A stretch of DNA of 48,571 nucleotides from a virus, in the IMG/VR virus record IMGVR_UViG_3300046714_000131, positions 1 through 48,571 of that record; one strand, given 5' to 3'. Numbering within the stretch: the stretch's first letter is position 1; each line of letters starts with the position of its first letter. Below the pieces are notes generated by a model. The model made no database searches. It was not told the origin of the DNA and saw nothing but the letters and a program-made list of their open reading frames with translations. Below, piece by piece: positions 7,162 through 14,428 of the stretch. The position numbers were made by a program, and so were the translations under genes.

Positions 7162-7784
7162 TGATCGCCAATCAATCCGGCCGTGAAGCGCGCGAACTGG
7201 CTGTCATGTATCCTGGAGCGATCGGACATCTATACTCTCCGGGTGGGCAACGTGGTCCGTTTCCATGCTTCCCGTACGCCTTGGATAATGGAGCCTTCGC
7301 GGCGTTCAAGAACGCTACGCAGTTGGATACCGGATCGTGGATGCGCCTGCTCGATTGGGCAGCGTCTAAAGCCCAGCGGCCACTGTGGGCACTTGTGCCC
7401 GACTGCGTTGGAGATCGCGGGCGTACACTGGAATTGTGGGATGAGTGGAAGGGCGCGGTCACCTCGCGTGAGATTCCCGCCGCGTTTGCCGCTCAGGACG
7501 GCATGACGCCGCGCGACGTGCCGATAGAGGCGTCCGTCGTGTTCATCGGCGGTACGCTGGCGTGGAAGTGGTCGGCGCTGCGCTCGTTCTCCGATGCCGG
7601 CTTGCGGTTGCATGTAGGTCGTGTGAATACGCTCGGCGGCCTGGATGCGTGTCTCGCGTGCGGAGTCGAATCGGTGGACGGCACTGGTTGGTTTCGCGGC
7701 AACCGGAGACAACTCGCTCGTCTCATCTCTTTTCTGAAGGAGCAGCACCATGGCAACGCAAGCCGACTCCCCTACCCGGCCTAA
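7161..7784 (+). CDS. TGT/DpdA-like TIM-barrel base-exchange enzyme
   Basis: A 207-residue protein (ATG at 7161, preceded by a purine-rich GGAGGGGATGGAGAAG; in-frame GTGs at 7152 and 7158 are alternatives). Its motifs follow the order of tRNA-guanine transglycosylases: LDNGAF (D42) for DSGGF, AAQDGM (112-115) for VQGG, FIGGT (129-132) for GGLxxG, and SVDGTGWFRG (D173) for the nucleophile motif DCVxPTR. It is much shorter than bacterial TGT and lacks its zinc-binding cysteine cluster, resembling phage DpdA-type proteins that insert 7-deazaguanine into DNA. No preQ0 synthesis genes (FolE, QueD, QueE, QueC) are present, so substrate would come from the host. The superfamily is fairly clear; the DNA substrate is inference. 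Confidence 0.6.
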   Translation: MIANQSGREARELAVMYPGAIGHLYSPGGQRGPFPCFPYALDNGAFAAFKNATQLDTGSWMRLLDWAASKAQRPLWALVPDCVGDRGRTLELWDEWKGAVTSREIPAAFAAQDGMTPRDVPIEASVVFIGGTLAWKWSALRSFSDAGLRLHVGRVNTLGGLDACLACGVESVDGTGWFRGNRRQLARLISFLKEQHHGNASRLPYPA

Positions 7785-8058
7785 GCGTAGCCGCGTGGCA
7801 TTCTCGCTGCACAACCTATGCGGCCATCCGCTAATGGAACTGGCGCACCTAATCGGTGCTGATCGCCTCGCGCGCTGGATTCATAGGGCCACACTTCCGA
7901 GCGACTTGCAAGATGCTGGTCGTCTCGCGCTGGAGATTGAGGCCGGCGAGTATCTTGGCCAGGGCGATGCCTGGCTGTCGCAAAAGGAGATCGACGCATC
8001 CATGGAACTGTATTGGGCAAGGCTCGCCCGCCGCGCGCAGGATCGAGGTGCCGAGTGA
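7750..8058 (+). CDS. Hypothetical helical protein
   Basis: The product has 102 residues. Its ATG lies inside the end of the base-exchange gene (35-base overlap), preceded by a GAAGGAGCAGCACC ribosome-binding sequence. After a basic N terminus (TRPKRSR) the protein is helical, with a run suggestive of small phage metabolic or regulatory proteins but no recognised motif. GTGA overlap with the following gene. Confidence 0.65.
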   Translation: MATQADSPTRPKRSRVAFSLHNLCGHPLMELAHLIGADRLARWIHRATLPSDLQDAGRLALEIEAGEYLGQGDAWLSQKEIDASMELYWARLARRAQDRGAE

Positions 8059-8372
8059 CGCTGCCGAGCAAGGAGCGTATGTGCGCGCTACGAGACCAAA
8101 TTGCATCTACGCAATTCGGATACCTGGACACGCGCGGACCGTTACTGCAACTAGAAGCGCTCGCTCTGCTCGACGCCGCAATCGCGCTGCGGCGTCTGGA
8201 GGAGTGGATGGAGCCGGGAGGCGCCCGAGCGCTGTTCGCAATCCACTTCCTCGAAAGTCACCAAGGCCAGTTCGGAGTTGATCTGGTAAACGAAGGCCAT
8301 GGCGCAGATGGGAAGGCCCACGATCTCTTGGGCGCTATCACCACCGCGCTCGACAAGGCGGGCGCGAAGTGA
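8055..8372 (+). CDS. Hypothetical helical protein
   Basis: The product has 105 residues and starts with a GTG in a GTGA overlap. It is almost entirely alpha-helical, with a heptad-like central region (LLQLEALALLDAAIALRRLE) that could form a helical pair. No domain recognised. Its stop overlaps the next start in the same way, keeping the unit coupled. Confidence 0.65.
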   Translation: MTLPSKERMCALRDQIASTQFGYLDTRGPLLQLEALALLDAAIALRRLEEWMEPGGARALFAIHFLESHQGQFGVDLVNEGHGADGKAHDLLGAITTALDKAGAK

Positions 8373-8530
8373 CGCCGCATCTTTGGGTCGTCTGGACGAC
8401 GGCGATGGTCGCGGCCTACTTCATCGGCCTAGGACGTGGGTACGCGAATGCCACGAAGCTCGTCAAGACGGCATTCGGAAGCGCAGAACACCCGCGCCAC
8501 AGCGACGCGGGCGCAACAGAAAGACCCTGA
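8369..8530 (+). CDS. Small single-span membrane protein
   Basis: A 53-residue product from a GTG overlapping the previous stop (GTGA). Residues 5-23 (LWVVWTTAMVAAYFIGLGR) form one membrane span, followed by a basic then polar tail. It sits directly before a gene with a signal peptide, so the pair may act at the cell envelope. Small phage membrane proteins of this kind include holin-like and exclusion proteins, but no specific assignment is possible. Confidence 0.6.
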   Translation: MTPHLWVVWTTAMVAAYFIGLGRGYANATKLVKTAFGSAEHPRHSDAGATERP

Positions 8531-8531
8531 C

Positions 8532-9059
8532 ATGAAGTATTCCCTTGTTGCGATGGCCCTACTCGGGCTCGCTGCGGCTGCGGAAGCCGGTGACATCCCC
8601 AACGACAGCCAATGGTCGGGAGGAGGTGGGGACGAGACGATCACGGTCGGTGTCACCGACGATCCGGCCACAGCCGGCGGGTCCGTCTTTTACAGCGTGA
8701 GCGACTCGACAGGCGGCAGCGCCGCAGTCCCCGGCGACATGGGCGCCAACGGCTCTGATCTCCACCCCACGGTCTCGACCGGCGAGGAGACGAGCACGAC
8801 TGGCGGCAACCACTACCGCGCCAACGGCGGCAAGATGCAGCGCAAGGCGCGCGACGGTCAGTGGAAGGACATGAAGCTGAAGAAGAAGCACACCCGCAAG
8901 GGTGGGCACTCGGATCACCTTCAGGCGGGTCAGCCCGCGCCGCACGACGGCTGGCTGTTCTCGCCCACGCATCGCACCATTCGGCTCTTCAAGGCGCAGG
9001 CAGCGCCGTGGAGCGGCTGGTTGACCGGCGGCGAGGAGATTACGAGCCTCCCAGAGTAA
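8532..9059 (+). CDS. Secreted hypothetical protein
   Basis: A 175-residue protein with a clear signal peptide: MKYSLVAMALLGLAAAAEAG, with a probable AEA-G cleavage site around residues 17-19. The mature N-terminal half is a Gly/Ser/Thr-rich, acidic, probably disordered region. The C-terminal half is strongly basic (KMKLKKKHTRK) and ends in a compact aromatic segment with several tryptophans. It is the last gene before a strong terminator, a typical moron position. A role at the host envelope (exclusion, surface change) is inference; no family recognised. Confidence 0.7.
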   Translation: MKYSLVAMALLGLAAAAEAGDIPNDSQWSGGGGDETITVGVTDDPATAGGSVFYSVSDSTGGSAAVPGDMGANGSDLHPTVSTGEETSTTGGNHYRANGGKMQRKARDGQWKDMKLKKKHTRKGGHSDHLQAGQPAPHDGWLFSPTHRTIRLFKAQAAPWSGWLTGGEEITSLPE

Positions 9060-9076
9060 ATCGCCACGTTGGCGAT

Positions 9077-9124
9077 CCGCAGCCCAGGTGATGTGTAGCG
9101 AGCACGCCTGGGCTGTGGCTTTTC
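9077..9124 (+). terminator. Intrinsic terminator after the early unit
   Basis: Arms at 9077-9088 and 9107-9118 give a 12-bp GC-rich stem with one G-U pair around an 18-base loop, followed by CTTTT (9119-9123). It separates the small early genes from the sugar-tailoring genes that begin at 9148. Confidence 0.8.
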
Positions 9125-9147
9125 CACACACGAGCACGAAAGAAAGC

Positions 9148-9864
9148 ATGAAGATCAAGGACTTGGAAGTCGTCCGGTACAGGGTAGAGGAGCCGCTGCA
9201 TCTGCCGGCGCAGCCTGGCTGCGAGCGCTACATCCACACGCTCGTTGGAGACGGCACCGTCACCACGATCTTCGATGAATTCGCCCTCGGCGCGAGGCGT
9301 TCCATCTTCGATCCGCCTGTCTTTGGGATACTCTTCCATGGATCGGTGGCGCTCACGATTCTTCCTAGAGGAAGCATCGATATCCTGGTGGCTACGGCGG
9401 TGGTGACGCCAGATGGCGTGGATATCTCGTCTGTCGATCCGAAGGTCCACCAGATCGGGGAAGGGAACCATGCCCGCACGGTCTACGAGATCCTGGGCGG
9501 CGACGGCCCTTCGCAGCGCCTGCGCTGCGGCGAGACGGTGAACGCCAAGGGCGGGTGGTCCTCCTGGCCTCCGCACAGCTTCGACCACTCGCCCGAGCTG
9601 GCGGACAAGTTCGAGGAGATCTTCGTGTGCTTCACGCGGCCACGGAACGGCTACGGGCTCATGCGCCGCAAGGGCGTTTGGAACGACGGCAGCGCGGTCG
9701 ATGACGTGATCGCGGTGCGCTCGGGCGACATGCAGCAGGTGCCCCTCGGCAGCCATCCGATCGTGGGCGCTCCGGACACCGAGTTGATGTACGTCTGGTT
9801 CTATCTGTCGCCCGTTCCGAAGATCTACGCCAAATGGGCCGAGGACGTAGGTGGGTACCAGTGA
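9148..9864 (+). CDS. IolB-like cupin (5-deoxy-glucuronate isomerase family)
   Basis: A 238-residue protein with the hallmarks of the IolB/KduI bicupin family: GGWSSWPPHSFD (about 136-147), then FEEIFVCFTRPRNGYGL and VPLGSHPIVGAP, which occupy the positions of the family's metal-binding and active-site segments. IolB isomerises 5-deoxy-glucuronate in inositol breakdown. Here the usual PPHKHD is PPHSFD, so one metal-ligand histidine is replaced by Phe, and the reaction may differ. It starts 24 bases after a terminator and heads a coupled set (SDR, methyltransferase, ATP-grasp), suggesting isomerisation of an unusual sugar rather than inositol catabolism. The ATG is preceded by AAAGAAAG. Confidence 0.72.
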   Translation: MKIKDLEVVRYRVEEPLHLPAQPGCERYIHTLVGDGTVTTIFDEFALGARRSIFDPPVFGILFHGSVALTILPRGSIDILVATAVVTPDGVDISSVDPKVHQIGEGNHARTVYEILGGDGPSQRLRCGETVNAKGGWSSWPPHSFDHSPELADKFEEIFVCFTRPRNGYGLMRRKGVWNDGSAVDDVIAVRSGDMQQVPLGSHPIVGAPDTELMYVWFYLSPVPKIYAKWAEDVGGYQ

Positions 9865-10535
9865 GGGTCGTCGTCACAGGCGCGCTCGGAGACATCGGGT
9901 CGGCGGTCGTGAAGCACCTCGCGGCGCAGGGCCACGATGTCATCCAGGGCACACGCGAGGTGTGTGACGTGACCTCGCTAGACAGCGTGCGCTCGTTCCT
10001 GGGGATGGCTTGGGGAGCGGAGGGCTTCGATGCCCTCGTGACGTGCCACGGCGCTCCAGGCTGCATCAAGGCGTCCTGCGACCTCACGGACGAGGAGTTC
10101 GGGCGCGTGCTCGAGATCGACCTCATTGGCACGTTCCGGGTGTGCCGCGAGGCGGCCAGGTACATGCTGGCGCGCCGGAAGGGCGCGATCGTGAACGTCT
10201 CTTCGATCCACGCCCTGGCGGCCTACCCCGAGCGGGCCGCGTACGCTGCGGCGAAGGCCGGGGTGTGCGGGCTGACACGGGCGCTCGCCGTCGAGTGGGC
10301 CTTGAGGGGCATCACCGTGAACGCCGTGCTGCCGGGCCAGGTCTTCGACACGCGGCGCACGGATAAGGTCTTCTGCTCACGCATGATCGACCGCTCTCCG
10401 AGTGGAGCGCTCGTCTACCCGGACGACGTGGCGGCTGCGATCCTCATGCTTTTGACATCCAAGGGCATCACCGGCCAGTGCCTGGCGGTGGACGACGGCT
10501 GGACGGCATCTGGCTACTTCAAGTCCCACACATGA
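9861..10535 (+). CDS. Short-chain dehydrogenase/reductase
   Basis: A 224-residue classical SDR: NAD(P)-binding TGALGDIG (6-13), the acidic DVTSLDSV strand end, a CHG segment in place of NNAG, Ser114/115 (NVSS) and the catalytic pair Y128xxxK132 (YAAAK). It would oxidise or reduce a hydroxyl/keto group on a small substrate. The GTG start overlaps the cupin stop (GTGA), so the two are co-translated. In bacterial surface-glycan clusters such SDRs often tailor nucleotide-activated or free deoxysugars; the substrate here is unknown. Confidence 0.9.
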   Translation: MRVVVTGALGDIGSAVVKHLAAQGHDVIQGTREVCDVTSLDSVRSFLGMAWGAEGFDALVTCHGAPGCIKASCDLTDEEFGRVLEIDLIGTFRVCREAARYMLARRKGAIVNVSSIHALAAYPERAAYAAAKAGVCGLTRALAVEWALRGITVNAVLPGQVFDTRRTDKVFCSRMIDRSPSGALVYPDDVAAAILMLLTSKGITGQCLAVDDGWTASGYFKSHT

Positions 10536-11308
10536 GCTGGAAGTGCCCGGAACGGCCAGAGAGCGTCGTCGCGCAGGCGTACAGGCTCGCAGTGCCATTT
10601 GGCCCGTTCACGCGGGTCGTCGAATTCGGCACCAACAGGACGCTGGCCATCACATACCTGAGTACCAGCGAGCTGGAGACGACCGAAGAGCGCCTCCTTG
10701 GATCACAGAGGCCGCTTCCGTATCCAGCAGACCTGGTAATCGCGCTGCATGTGCTGGAGCATACCGAGGACACTGGTACGGCGGTGGCTGATCTGTGGAG
10801 GTGCTCTACAGACTACCTTCTGGTGGAGGTTCCGGCGCTCGAAGCGGAGACGCCAGAGCAAGCCTTCGACGATATAAACCCAGGGCATCTACACCATCTG
10901 TCGATGGGCGACCTGATCCAGGCAGTCGGAGGGGCAGTTATGGCGTGCGAGGCTGTTCGGCATGGACCTTGGCCATGCAATCGCCTACTCGCACATCGGA
11001 ATGGTGCTTGCCTAGCGGCCAAGCAGACAGCCGCAGATATCATCTACGGGAAAGTCGCTGAGATTATCTCGAAGAGTGCGAACGCCGGGGATGCGTACCT
11101 AGGCGATGGATACTCGATGCGGCAGTTGTTGAAGGCTGGAGTCCCAGCTCTTCCGGTGTACGACACGTTCAAGCGACCAGCGCCGGAATACTTCAATGGG
11201 AGGTTTATCCTTACGCCACGATACTTGCCGACGCGCCTAGAGATGATCGAAGGCCTCAATCACACCCAGAGTTACATAGACCCATGGGAGAAACTTGCGC
11301 ACACCTAA
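10532..11308 (+). CDS. Putative class I SAM-dependent methyltransferase
   Basis: The product has 258 residues with an ATG overlapping the SDR stop. The N-terminal third has a Rossmann-like order: a first strand with an acidic end (RVVEFGTNRTLAI) and an ALHVLEHTED segment, the typical HVLEH motif of sugar- and lipid-modifying methyltransferases after strand four. The glycine-rich loop is degenerate (FGTN instead of GxGxG), and the C-terminal part (PALPVYDTFKRPAPEYFNG) is unfamiliar. It could be an O- or N-methyltransferase acting on a sugar, or a related non-methylating fold. Confidence 0.6.
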   Translation: MSWKCPERPESVVAQAYRLAVPFGPFTRVVEFGTNRTLAITYLSTSELETTEERLLGSQRPLPYPADLVIALHVLEHTEDTGTAVADLWRCSTDYLLVEVPALEAETPEQAFDDINPGHLHHLSMGDLIQAVGGAVMACEAVRHGPWPCNRLLAHRNGACLAAKQTAADIIYGKVAEIISKSANAGDAYLGDGYSMRQLLKAGVPALPVYDTFKRPAPEYFNGRFILTPRYLPTRLEMIEGLNHTQSYIDPWEKLAHT

Positions 11309-12413
11309 CGAATTGATCTCCGAGATAGAGCGCATCCGCGCCCGCAACAACGGCGCCTGGATGGACCTGGTGCGCCTAGCCTGGAAAGAGGCACCTGACG
11401 AGGCGCGCAAGATCAGCGCTGCGATCACGGAGAACGATGCGGCCATCCTGGAGCTCTCGAAGGAGATGGCGCAGCCGCGTGAAGCGCCCGTCGTGCGTAA
11501 CGGCGTGCTCATCCCCGGTGGCGGGATCCTGCACACCTACGCTGTGAAGGAGGCGCTCGCTCTCGGTCTGGTGCCGATCGTCACAGACAGGGATCCGAAG
11601 TGCCCATGCGCATCCATCCCAGGCGTCGTGTTCCATGAGATGGACTGCTACGACACGGAGTCCCATGTCGCGTTCACCACGAAGCACAAGACGGGCCTGA
11701 TTGGGGCCTTCTGTGGAGGGGCGGAGACGCACGAGCAGGTAGCGGCGGCGGCAGATGTGCTCGGATCCACCTGGGTGAAGCCGCGCACGTCACGCATCTG
11801 CCGTGACAAGACGACCTGCAAGCTCACTCTGCTTGATGCCGCGATCCCTACGGCAAAGTTCGTAGAGAGAGGACCGGCGATCTTCAAGCCGGCGCGCGGC
11901 TCAGGCTCGCGCGGCGTGCGCCGCTGCCTGGTGTCATCTGGGACGACCGGCGGGCACTTCGAGGAGATCCTGGAGGGGCCGGAGCAGTCCGTCGAGATCC
12001 TGATGGTGCCAGGCCGCCAGTGGCACGGCGTGAACGTCGTGGACCGCTACTTCGCCTGGGTCGATGACCAGCCGCTCGAGTGGGGGCACACGAACCCGGC
12101 ACGGCTTGCCGAGGACCAGATCTCGGAGCTCTACAAGCTCACCTACAACACCGCGCGCGCCGTGGGCGCTGACGTGGGCTTCTTCAAGTGCGACACCATC
12201 TGGACGAAGGACGGGCCGAAGGTCCTGGAATGCACCCCGCGCCTCTCGGGGGGCTTCGACAGCCAGCTCTCGACCCCGTGGTCCTCTGGCCGCAACCTGC
12301 TCCGGTACGGCCTCCAACTCGCCTGCGGGCTGCCGCTCGACGATAGCTTGCTCGAGCACAAGCGCCGTGAGTCCGTGACTGTCATCCACAGGCCTCACCT
12401 GGCGACGCTGTGA
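11295..12413 (+). CDS. ATP-grasp enzyme with N-terminal helical extension
   Basis: A 372-residue protein, start read as TTG at 11295 (14-base overlap with the previous gene; a TTG at 11313 is an alternative). Residues 1-60 form a helical segment (RARNNGAWMDLVRLA) of a type I recall, unverified, beside nonulosonate genes. Residues about 70-370 resemble CarB/PylC-type ATP-grasp ligases: a Rossmann N-domain (GVLIPGGGILH), the lysine-containing nucleotide strand AIFKPARGSGSRGV, and the metal/ATP segment KVLECTPRLSGGF. It should join a carboxylate to an amine or similar group. In this operon it may attach an acyl or amino-acid substituent to a sugar; the substrate is inference. Confidence 0.75.
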   Translation: MRTPNELISEIERIRARNNGAWMDLVRLAWKEAPDEARKISAAITENDAAILELSKEMAQPREAPVVRNGVLIPGGGILHTYAVKEALALGLVPIVTDRDPKCPCASIPGVVFHEMDCYDTESHVAFTTKHKTGLIGAFCGGAETHEQVAAAADVLGSTWVKPRTSRICRDKTTCKLTLLDAAIPTAKFVERGPAIFKPARGSGSRGVRRCLVSSGTTGGHFEEILEGPEQSVEILMVPGRQWHGVNVVDRYFAWVDDQPLEWGHTNPARLAEDQISELYKLTYNTARAVGADVGFFKCDTIWTKDGPKVLECTPRLSGGFDSQLSTPWSSGRNLLRYGLQLACGLPLDDSLLEHKRRESVTVIHRPHLATL

Positions 12414-12739
12414 AGAGCCCGGAAGATGTCACACTGAGCGACGCGCTCGAGCTCGCCGAGCGCCTCTCCTACAAGCCCGGCACGGGCTTCTCCGCGAAGC
12501 TGCACCCGTGCGTTGATGGGGTGCCAGAGATCGTCATCTTGATCCTTGAGTACGAAGGCCCTTCATCGACCGGAGACGGAGACATCAGGCTCACTTTCCA
12601 GCGCCCGTATGGAGGGGCAGACCTGATGGGCGAATTCCAGGCTCTAATCGACTTCTACGAGAAGCACGAGCGCGATGAGTGGCTCAAGCTGGACGGCAGG
12701 CGCCTCGTGGATCCACACCCCGAGCTCAAGCCTGGCTAG
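12410..12739 (+). CDS. Small hypothetical protein ending the sugar operon
   Basis: The product has 109 residues from a GTG in a GTGA overlap with the ATP-grasp gene. It has an N-terminal helix (SDALELAERLSY), a beta region (EIVILILEYEG) and a C-terminal acidic helix. No family recognised. Its last 14 bases overlap the end of the convergent minus-strand gene. Confidence 0.65.
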   Translation: MKSPEDVTLSDALELAERLSYKPGTGFSAKLHPCVDGVPEIVILILEYEGPSSTGDGDIRLTFQRPYGGADLMGEFQALIDFYEKHERDEWLKLDGRRLVDPHPELKPG

Positions 12740-12932
12740 TGCGCGCGCGCCTCTCACGTCGGAGCCTTCTTCGGCGATCGACCGAAGACTCGTAGGTGAC
12801 GACCGAAACGTGCCACTCACGCACCTTCGTCGGGTCGATCGGCTGCACTCCCGGCTGCCTGTGCCAGAACCGGCGCGCGCGCTCAGCTCTTCGCTTCGTG
12901 CGCTTCGACTGACGGATGCTGGGGTGACTCAT
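12726..12932 (-). CDS. Small arginine-rich protein
   Basis: The product has 68 residues, about a quarter of them arginine, with blocks RQSKRTKRRAERARR at the N terminus and DRRRRLRRERRART at the C terminus, and a short hydrophobic core between them. It would be a strong nucleic-acid binder if expressed. Its ATG lies directly next to the stop of the upstream zinc-finger gene. The high-GC arginine bias makes chance coding possible, so confidence is moderate. Confidence 0.45.
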   Translation of the reverse strand: MSHPSIRQSKRTKRRAERARRFWHRQPGVQPIDPTKVREWHVSVVTYESSVDRRRRLRRERRARTSQA

Positions 12933-13157
12933 CTAGAAGATCCCACCCACTACGGCGCGCGCCTTCTGTGCCAGGAGTCCCTCCAGCTCCGCCACACGAA
13001 TCCGCAGCGCCACGATCTCCCTGTCCTTCTGCCAGCGCCGCTCCCTGTGGTATGCGAGCCGGCACACGGCGCAGTACCCGCAGTTCTTGGCCCTAGGCCT
13101 AGCCCTGCACTTGCAGCACGGTCCTGAGCCCACACGCGACCTCTTCTTCTTGGTCAC
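12933..13157 (-). CDS. Small zinc-finger plus coiled-coil protein
   Basis: A 74-residue product from a GTG overlapping the previous stop. A four-cysteine cluster (C14/C15, C17, C26, C29, C32) fits a CxxC-type treble-clef or zinc-ribbon finger and is followed by a basic helix (YHRERRWQKDREI) and a leucine heptad (VAELEGLL) suggestive of dimerisation. The organisation suggests a DNA- or RNA-binding regulator or an HNH-like remnant. Confidence 0.65.
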   Translation of the reverse strand: MTKKKRSRVGSGPCCKCRARPRAKNCGYCAVCRLAYHRERRWQKDREIVALRIRVAELEGLLAQKARAVVGGIF

Positions 13158-13660
13158 GCCTCTGTCTTCCGCTCCAGCGCGCGCCGGGCGTGCAGATACG
13201 GGCATTCTTCGAGTTCGTAGTGGTGAGCGCACATGTCCTCCTCGCACCGGCACATGATCTCGCGCAGCGCCTCCTCGAGGACCTGCTCGCGCGTCTTGGA
13301 CTGCTCCTGCACCTTGAGCCAGGCTCTGCCCTGGCTCTCGCAAAGATCGATGTAGTCAGCGAGCCACGCCGGCTTCGTCCACGTCCGCACCTCACCAGGA
13401 GTAGGTTTGGTGAGGACCTGTTCCTTCTCCCTCACGGTGGAAAAGAGGGCGATCCTGGTTGCGCGCTCCGTGCCGCTGAACCACCCATCGTCGTATGCGC
13501 TGGCGTTGTCCTGGCGTGGCTTGCCTGAACTGATCGCCTGCGCGATCTCCTCCGCCCGCGCGTCGGCGGCCTCACGCGCGAGCTTGATCGCCTGCATGGA
13601 GGACACGCTCTGTTCACTCGGACCGAATCCCAGCTCACGCGCCCGCTTCTCTATGTCCAT
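13154..13660 (-). CDS. Hypothetical protein, first gene of a short minus-strand unit
   Basis: A 168-residue, mostly helical product. The ATG at 13660 is chosen because TACAAT lies exactly 13 bases upstream, the leaderless spacing seen elsewhere; the in-frame ATG at 13669 would fall inside the promoter. The C-terminal region has five cysteines and two adjacent histidines (CRCEEDMCAHHYELEECPYLH), a probable zinc site. Transcription is likely controlled at the palindrome overlapping its -10. Confidence 0.65.
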   Translation of the reverse strand: MDIEKRARELGFGPSEQSVSSMQAIKLAREAADARAEEIAQAISSGKPRQDNASAYDDGWFSGTERATRIALFSTVREKEQVLTKPTPGEVRTWTKPAWLADYIDLCESQGRAWLKVQEQSKTREQVLEEALREIMCRCEEDMCAHHYELEECPYLHARRALERKTEA

Positions 13661-13667
13661 ACACTGC

Positions 13668-13682
13668 ATTGTACCGCACAAT
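13668..13682 (-). promoter_or_regulatory. Promoter -10 overlapped by palindromic operator
   Basis: The sequence ATTGTACCGCACAAT is an inverted repeat (ATTGT, 5-base spacer, ACAAT). On the minus strand it contains TACAAT, 13 bases before the ATG at 13660. A nearly identical element, 14 of 15 bases, lies at 14412-14426. Two copies at neighbouring promoters suggest the binding site of one repressor. Confidence 0.55.
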
Positions 13683-13808
13683 CCAGCGCCCAGTTTGCAT
13701 TAGATCGGCTGAAGCCGTGATTAAGTGGAAGGACGGTACCGAGAATAGGATCGCCCCATTCCACGCACCGCCTCTCTAGAGGCCTAGAAGGCCATACCCA
13801 CCCCCAAC

Positions 13809-13840
13809 CAGGGACTCCTAGGGTGTCTCAGGGACTCCTA
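13809..13840. repeat. Direct repeat of 12 bases, 20-base period
   Basis: CAGGGACTCCTA occurs at 13809-13820 and 13829-13840. The pair overlaps the stop codon and the last codons of the DUF5681-like gene, so it probably arose by slippage or a small duplication at the gene end. Confidence 0.7.
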
Positions 13841-14354
13841 CAGGACCCCCTGTCTGTTCGACGAGATCCGCAGTGACGGGCTGCTCTAGATCTACCGAGA
13901 CGGGCTGTCCCACAATCGGAGTCCCATCATCCTGCGCCCGCGAAGCGCCTGGCGTGGCCCTGAGCATGGTGAGGGAGGCGCCCCCTGGCGTGAGCTCGAG
14001 CTTGAGGCCCTCGAGCACCTGCTTGCCCTGTGCTGCGTCCTGGGGGACGGGGTACAGGCGCTCCAGGATGTCACGCCGTGCGGCTGCATCCCCCTTGGCG
14101 GCAGCCTTGAGCCATCCCAGCACGATGCGCTCGCTCCACGTCCTGGTGCTCCGCTTGGCACTAGGCGCTCCCAGATGCTCTAGGAGCTGGGCTTCGATTG
14201 CATGAGCTCTGGTGCCTTTTCCGTCTTTGGTGAGCCCAGAGGGGTTCCCGGAGGTTCCCTTGGCCCATGGGGGCATGAGGAAGCCGCCCTTGTGAGGGAT
14301 AGCACCGTGAGGGATCGGTAGACCGTGAACGGTGATGGTGTCGGCGTCCGTCAT
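13818..14354 (-). CDS. DUF5681-like protein, possible small-terminase-type DNA binder
   Basis: A 178-residue protein. The segment PPWAKGTSGNPSGLTKDGK (about 29-47) matches the W-x-x-G-x-SGNP-x-G signature of DUF5681 proteins, which are common in phages and often lie near terminase or transposase-like genes. A helical domain follows (AIEAQLLEHLGAP..ILERLYPV) and then a Pro/Val-rich tail. No other terminase small subunit is obvious, so this is a candidate for that role although it is 12 kb from the large subunit. The ATG at 14354 lies about 60 bases downstream of an operator-like palindrome carrying TACAAT. Confidence 0.65.
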   Translation of the reverse strand: MTDADTITVHGLPIPHGAIPHKGGFLMPPWAKGTSGNPSGLTKDGKGTRAHAIEAQLLEHLGAPSAKRSTRTWSERIVLGWLKAAAKGDAAARRDILERLYPVPQDAAQGKQVLEGLKLELTPGGASLTMLRATPGASRAQDDGTPIVGQPVSVDLEQPVTADLVEQTGGPVGVPETP

Positions 14355-14411
14355 GCCTGGGATGCTAGCCGTCAGTCTGGAGTCTTTGGAGAGGGTAGGA
14401 GACGGCGCGGG

Positions 14412-14426
14412 ATTGTACGGCACAAT
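14412..14426 (-). promoter_or_regulatory. Second operator-like palindrome with TACAAT
   Basis: ATTGTACGGCACAAT differs from the element at 13668-13682 by one base in the spacer. Its minus-strand TACAAT could start the transcript of the gene at 14354 with a leader of about 50 bases. Confidence 0.5.
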
Positions 14427-14428
14427 CT

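Noticed and set aside
9040-9756. Minus-strand open frame opposite the IolB-like gene
   Set aside because: His/Arg-rich antisense shadow; the plus strand carries conserved family motifs.
13760-13800. Hairpin-rich stretch as terminator
   Set aside because: CCTCT/AGAGG and GGCC/GGCC pairings are short and no U run follows on either strand.
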